A program made the translations under genes and the position numbers. A DNA stretch of 64,000 nucleotides from Niallia sp052318935 (GTDB lineage: Bacteria; Bacillota; Bacilli; Bacillales; Cytobacillaceae), in assembly GCA_052318935.1 (NCBI GenBank), contig JBQRKO010000024.1; one strand, written 5' to 3'. Shown piece after piece: positions 60,742 to 64,000 of this stretch. Below the pieces are notes generated by a model, which worked only from the letters and a program-made list of their open reading frames with translations, searched no databases and was not told the DNA's origin. Each line of letters begins with the position of its first letter. The stretch's first letter is position 1.

Positions 60742-60949
60742 GGCTGTTTTCTCAAAGTTTGTTGTTTTTTTACGTAAAAAAATGGGTGAAGAAGTGCTCA
60801 GCAGACGGAATACACGTAGACTCCTGAGGGAATGTGAGAAAGACGGGACCCCACAGGAGCATCTGCGACGAGGAGATTCGACGCTCGCTAAACGGACGAA
60901 GTGTATTCAGGCTGCAAGTTTAAAAGCAACAATCTATACGAAAACAGCC
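60742..60949. mobile_element. Family A MITE-like element, copy 7
   Basis: 208 bp, canonical ends, flanked by TTTCTAT on both sides (7 of the expected 8 bp; one T appears lost). It inserts into the T-tract of the preceding terminator. Confidence 0.88.
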
Positions 60950-61078
60950 TTTCTATTTTATTAAACTAGTTTATTTCCATATTTGGTGTTTATTGCAAAA
61001 GAAAAATAACACAAACCGTACAGATATAGTATGATAAAGGTGCATGGGAGAAATTATTTCTAGGAAGAGGGACGTCTA

Positions 61079-61237
61079 ATGATAAAACTTGTACTAACTG
61101 TAGTTGTCATTGTACTTATATGGCTATTTACACGCATTTTATTAAAAAATAGAATAAGATTAACAAATAAAAAAAGATTACGTGCAAGATTATTGCAATC
61201 TCTTGAAGTTAATCAGCATCAACATAAAAAAAGGTGA
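61079..61237 (+). CDS. 52-residue single-pass membrane miniprotein
   Basis: A short gene below usual calling limits with a good site (AGGAAGAGGG, 8 bases before ATG). It consists of one hydrophobic helix (MIKLVLTVVVIVLIWLFTRI) followed by a strongly basic tail (KNRIRLTNKKRLRARLLQ). I do not recognise the family. The basic tail would face the cytoplasm by the positive-inside rule. Confidence 0.6.
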   Translation: MIKLVLTVVVIVLIWLFTRILLKNRIRLTNKKRLRARLLQSLEVNQHQHKKR

Positions 61238-61414
61238 TTGATCATGATAATAAACGCCAGATATTATATCATAACGTTTTGCAATAAGTTATTACAAGAA
61301 ATATAGATAAATGAACGACTATTTTACAATGAAAATAGCCGTCCTATTGCACTGATTAGAAGCTATTATTTAAAACAATAAGTAAAATTTTTAAAACATA
61401 TTACATGATAACTT

Positions 61415-63691
61415 CTATTTATACACTGGTACTTCAACATTTATCGTATAAGAGTTTAATAAATTATATAAATTGTATATTTGATTCACTTGCTTCGTAG
61501 CCCAACCGATATCTGATGCATATTGATGTGTTGCCACCCCTTTGTTAACTGCAGCAGTGGGATTCCATCTCATTTTGTAAAGTGTATCTTGACCTGAATT
61601 GATATATCCTTGAGCAATAAATTTTGCCCCACCAATAATGGCCGCTTCTGGTGTAAACCATCCTGAATTATAGGCATATTCCGCTCCACTTGTTATAGCA
61701 TTACCATCATAAGCTCCGATTCCGTACATATTATAAACGGTTTTTCCATTATAGCTTACACCACTAGCGAGTGTAGAGGTCCCGTTACCTGTTTCAAGTA
61801 AAGCGTGAGAAATAAGATATATTTCATTAATACCGTATGCATTTGCAGCTGTCACAAATGATGATGCTTTGCCAGAAAGAATTCCTTTACCAGCTAGTAT
61901 ATTTTCATTTACCTCTTCCTCATGAATCTTTGCCGCTTCCGATAATTTCAGAAACTGCATCGCATGTATATTATTTGCCACAAAATTTTGTGGGTTAATA
62001 TAATAGCTTGTATCTTCCTTACTTGCACTTACCCATGATTGATTATTTTTAACTTGATACCAATAATAGCCGTCTGATCCTTTTACTTTTGCTACAACAT
62101 TTAATTGATCGCCACTTTTTACATTATTGGTCACCCAGTATTCTGTCCCTGCTCCCCCTCTTAATCTCCATCCATTTCCGATTACAGTTCCTTTTGTAGC
62201 ATCAGCAGTTTTAAACACAAGCCCATCTTCTCTTATGTACGTATTATATTTTTTATCTGTTTGAGGATTCACTCCCATTTGAATGGTTGTCATATCCTCA
62301 AGTGTCATGTCGTAATGTTGATAAATTGTATTTACTGTTTTATTGCTTGGTTCAGGATTTTTTTCTGATCCCTCTGATATGTATTGTGCACTTACATATC
62401 CCAATTTCCCATTTACAGAAACTTTTGCCCAGCCATCTTCTTCAGAATAAACGATAACAACTACACCTGATTCCAGCTTGTTTATAATTTTTCCAGAAGT
62501 GGATGGTTTTTCACGCATATTCAAACTAGATCCTTTATATATATTTACATATTTTGTAATTGTATTTACGTCTGTGTTCTGACTATTATTCGATTCAGCC
62601 GCCTGATTTATATTTGTATTATTATTAAGATCAGAATTGGCTTTTTTATTAGTTAGAAAGCTTGTACTAACATATCCTATTGCATTTTCAACGTTAATTT
62701 TGGTCCATCCATTTGCTTCAGATAGTACATCAACTTTTGTTTTATTAGAAAGCTTTTTCATAATAGCTGCACTAGTTGATGGCTCTTTTCTTACATTTAA
62801 TGATGAGTTTTTGCTGACATTCACATATTTAGTTGCAATTTTTTTTTCTTTTTTATCCTCTAAACTGTTTTCGTTCCCTGCATTAGAGGAGGAATCATTA
62901 TTTATCTTAGCAGTTGTTAGAAAATCCGCACTTACATAACCGACCCTATTATTTACCTTTATTTTCGCCCAACCATTTGACTGTGAATAAACCTCCACTT
63001 TCATTCCTCTTGTTAGCTTTGCCAAAATTTCACTTGTAGTTGTCCCGCTGCTGCGTAAATTTAAAGAAGACTTCCCCACTACATTGACATATTTTATTTC
63101 TGTCTTATTGCTTGAACTTTGTTTAATTGGTGTTGAATCAGCTGTGGATGTTTTTGAGTTTGCCAAATAGTTAGATGAAACATAGCCCTCTTTTCCATAA
63201 ACCTTTACTTTTGCCCATCCATTTGCTTCCGAATAAACAGTAACAGAAACCCCTTTTGCGAGTTTAACAATAATTGATGAATTTTCAGATGGTTTCGTAC
63301 GTAAATTTAAACTAGATCCTTTGTTGACATTTACGTATTTGATTTTTGGCTTTACCGGTGCTGTTTTAACGCTTTTAGCTGTTTGTTGATTCTCAGTACT
63401 CCTTGTTGTACGTAAGTAATTTGATGCAACATATCCTGTTTTTCCGTTAATAGAAATCTTTGCCCAACCGTTTGTTTCAGTAGTGACGAATACTTCGTCT
63501 CCATTTTTCAAATTAGTGATTATTTCTGTAGAAGTGGAAGGTCCTTTTCTAACATGAAGAGTAGAGTTTTTGTCTACATTTACATATTTTTTTATTTCTT
63601 TGCCTTTTATTGAATCTGCATGCACTTCATGAACGAGAAAAGGTGCAGATAATGCAGTTAAGAAAACTCCTGGTATAACGACCTTTTTCAA
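61415..63691 (-). CDS. Secreted glucosaminidase with five SH3b repeats
   Basis: A 758-residue wall hydrolase: signal peptide (VVIPGVFLTALSAPFLVHEVHA), then five SH3b domains of about 62 residues each (near 35-98, 118-181, 200-263, 285-348 and 381-443), each ending in GYVSS.YL or similar and separated by Ser/Asn/Lys-rich linkers; next a sixth, divergent SH3-like segment (GWRLRGGAGTEYWVTNN) and the C-terminal endo-beta-N-acetylglucosaminidase domain with catalytic Glu near 633 in SHALLETGNG. It cleaves N-acetylglucosaminyl bonds in peptidoglycan, like LytD/LytG. I chose the TTG at 63691, 8 bases after GGGAGAG. Confidence 0.88.
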   Translation of the reverse strand: MKKVVIPGVFLTALSAPFLVHEVHADSIKGKEIKKYVNVDKNSTLHVRKGPSTSTEIITNLKNGDEVFVTTETNGWAKISINGKTGYVASNYLRTTRSTENQQTAKSVKTAPVKPKIKYVNVNKGSSLNLRTKPSENSSIIVKLAKGVSVTVYSEANGWAKVKVYGKEGYVSSNYLANSKTSTADSTPIKQSSSNKTEIKYVNVVGKSSLNLRSSGTTTSEILAKLTRGMKVEVYSQSNGWAKIKVNNRVGYVSADFLTTAKINNDSSSNAGNENSLEDKKEKKIATKYVNVSKNSSLNVRKEPSTSAAIMKKLSNKTKVDVLSEANGWTKINVENAIGYVSTSFLTNKKANSDLNNNTNINQAAESNNSQNTDVNTITKYVNIYKGSSLNMREKPSTSGKIINKLESGVVVIVYSEEDGWAKVSVNGKLGYVSAQYISEGSEKNPEPSNKTVNTIYQHYDMTLEDMTTIQMGVNPQTDKKYNTYIREDGLVFKTADATKGTVIGNGWRLRGGAGTEYWVTNNVKSGDQLNVVAKVKGSDGYYWYQVKNNQSWVSASKEDTSYYINPQNFVANNIHAMQFLKLSEAAKIHEEEVNENILAGKGILSGKASSFVTAANAYGINEIYLISHALLETGNGTSTLASGVSYNGKTVYNMYGIGAYDGNAITSGAEYAYNSGWFTPEAAIIGGAKFIAQGYINSGQDTLYKMRWNPTAAVNKGVATHQYASDIGWATKQVNQIYNLYNLLNSYTINVEVPVYK

Positions 63692-63949
63692 TTTTATCTC
63701 TCCCTTAATCAAACTATATTCTATTTTATGTATAAAAAAATCGATGAATTTACCATTAATTAATACCTATACTATTACCAAATATCTTCATCGTATATCA
63801 TACTATTGTCATATTTTTGTTCACAAAAGGTTAATATGAATGAGTAATAATATCGAAAGATTTTACAAAAACACTTTCTACCATTATAAAAAAAGAATCT
63901 TTATGTAAATATTTAATTTTCTTTTCAAATATATTAAGAAGTTTACAAA

Positions 63950-63990
63950 AAAAAGACCCGTTGCTTATTTAAAGAAACGGATCCTTTTAT
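63950..63990. terminator. Weak hairpin at the window end
   Basis: CCGTTGCTT/AAGAAACGG-type imperfect arms with A-rich and T-rich flanks; probably the terminator of a gene beyond the window. The stretch from 63692 to here shows nothing else. Confidence 0.4.
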
Positions 63991-64000
63991 TTTTACTTTT

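Noticed and set aside
1..64000. CRISPR arrays, tRNA or rRNA genes, prophage or intact insertion sequences
   Set aside because: No regularly spaced repeats with unique spacers, no cloverleaf or rRNA signatures and no transposase or phage structural genes; the dispersed repeats are irregularly spaced and non-coding.

Overview
The window is a low-GC chromosomal segment of an endospore-forming member of the Bacillaceae. Sporulation genes support this: an alpha/beta small acid-soluble spore protein with a sigma-G-like -10, a Spo0E-family phosphatase, KinD- and KinE-type kinases and two YjcZ-type miniproteins. So do the purine-rich ribosome binding sites, sigma-A, sigma-W and TnrA type sites, and gene order that (from memory) follows Bacillus subtilis. 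I see no rRNA, tRNA, CRISPR array, prophage or intact transposase gene.

Layout. 18-12330 is a complete assimilatory nitrate/nitrite cluster: nasA faces nasB-nasC and nasD-nasE-hemD-like-nasF, with TnrA-type boxes in the nasA/nasB gap and before nasD. 12422-27535 is largely colinear with the B. subtilis mhqR-kinD-spo0E-mtnE-mtnU-kinE-ykrP-ktrD-sspD-ykoY block; the other methionine-salvage genes are absent here and a manganese riboswitch precedes the TerC gene. 27907-32391 is an aapJQMP-type amino-acid ABC transporter behind two TnrA-like boxes. 33045-38532 holds prfC, a sirtuin, a thiamine-binding protein, a TatD hydrolase, the YjcZ pair and a GbsR-type regulator. 38813-41779 is the glycine betaine transporter opuAA-AB-AC. 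42046-44099 is the flotillin operon yuaF-floT with a sigma-W promoter. 45016-47062 holds a YlmA-like ATPase, a stand-alone ptsH and a class-I amidotransferase hydrolase. 47858-54456 is a phosphonate-type transporter with a 2-hydroxyacid dehydrogenase and a divergent 5'-nucleotidase-like enzyme. 54507-57335 is the zinc transporter znuA-C-B with a Zur-like box. 57671-63691 holds two cell-wall hydrolases around a DadA-like oxidase.

The most unusual aspect is the density of small dispersed repeats filling the intergenic spaces. Family A (about 210 bp, ends GGCTGTTTTC/GAAAACAGCC) is a MITE-like element; six copies have perfect 8-bp AT-rich target duplications and a seventh has a near-perfect one. 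Family C (about 160 bp) folds into a long hairpin whose stem bases covary between copies. Family B includes a 652-bp composite with an 8-bp duplication. Families D and E are also present. One D repeat supplies the last codons and the stop of floT, and A copies lie inside the nas and znu gene series.

How it works together: the nas cluster takes up nitrate, reduces it to ammonium and makes siroheme for the nitrite reductase, under nitrogen control with a likely nitric-oxide brake on nasD. The amino-acid transporter probably belongs to the same TnrA regulon. No clearly new multi-gene system is visible. The best leads are the covarying hairpin repeat, the MITE family with its bias for gene ends, the dual-operator nasD promoter, and a tandem pair of very small genes (24189-24489) resembling gamma-type spore proteins.
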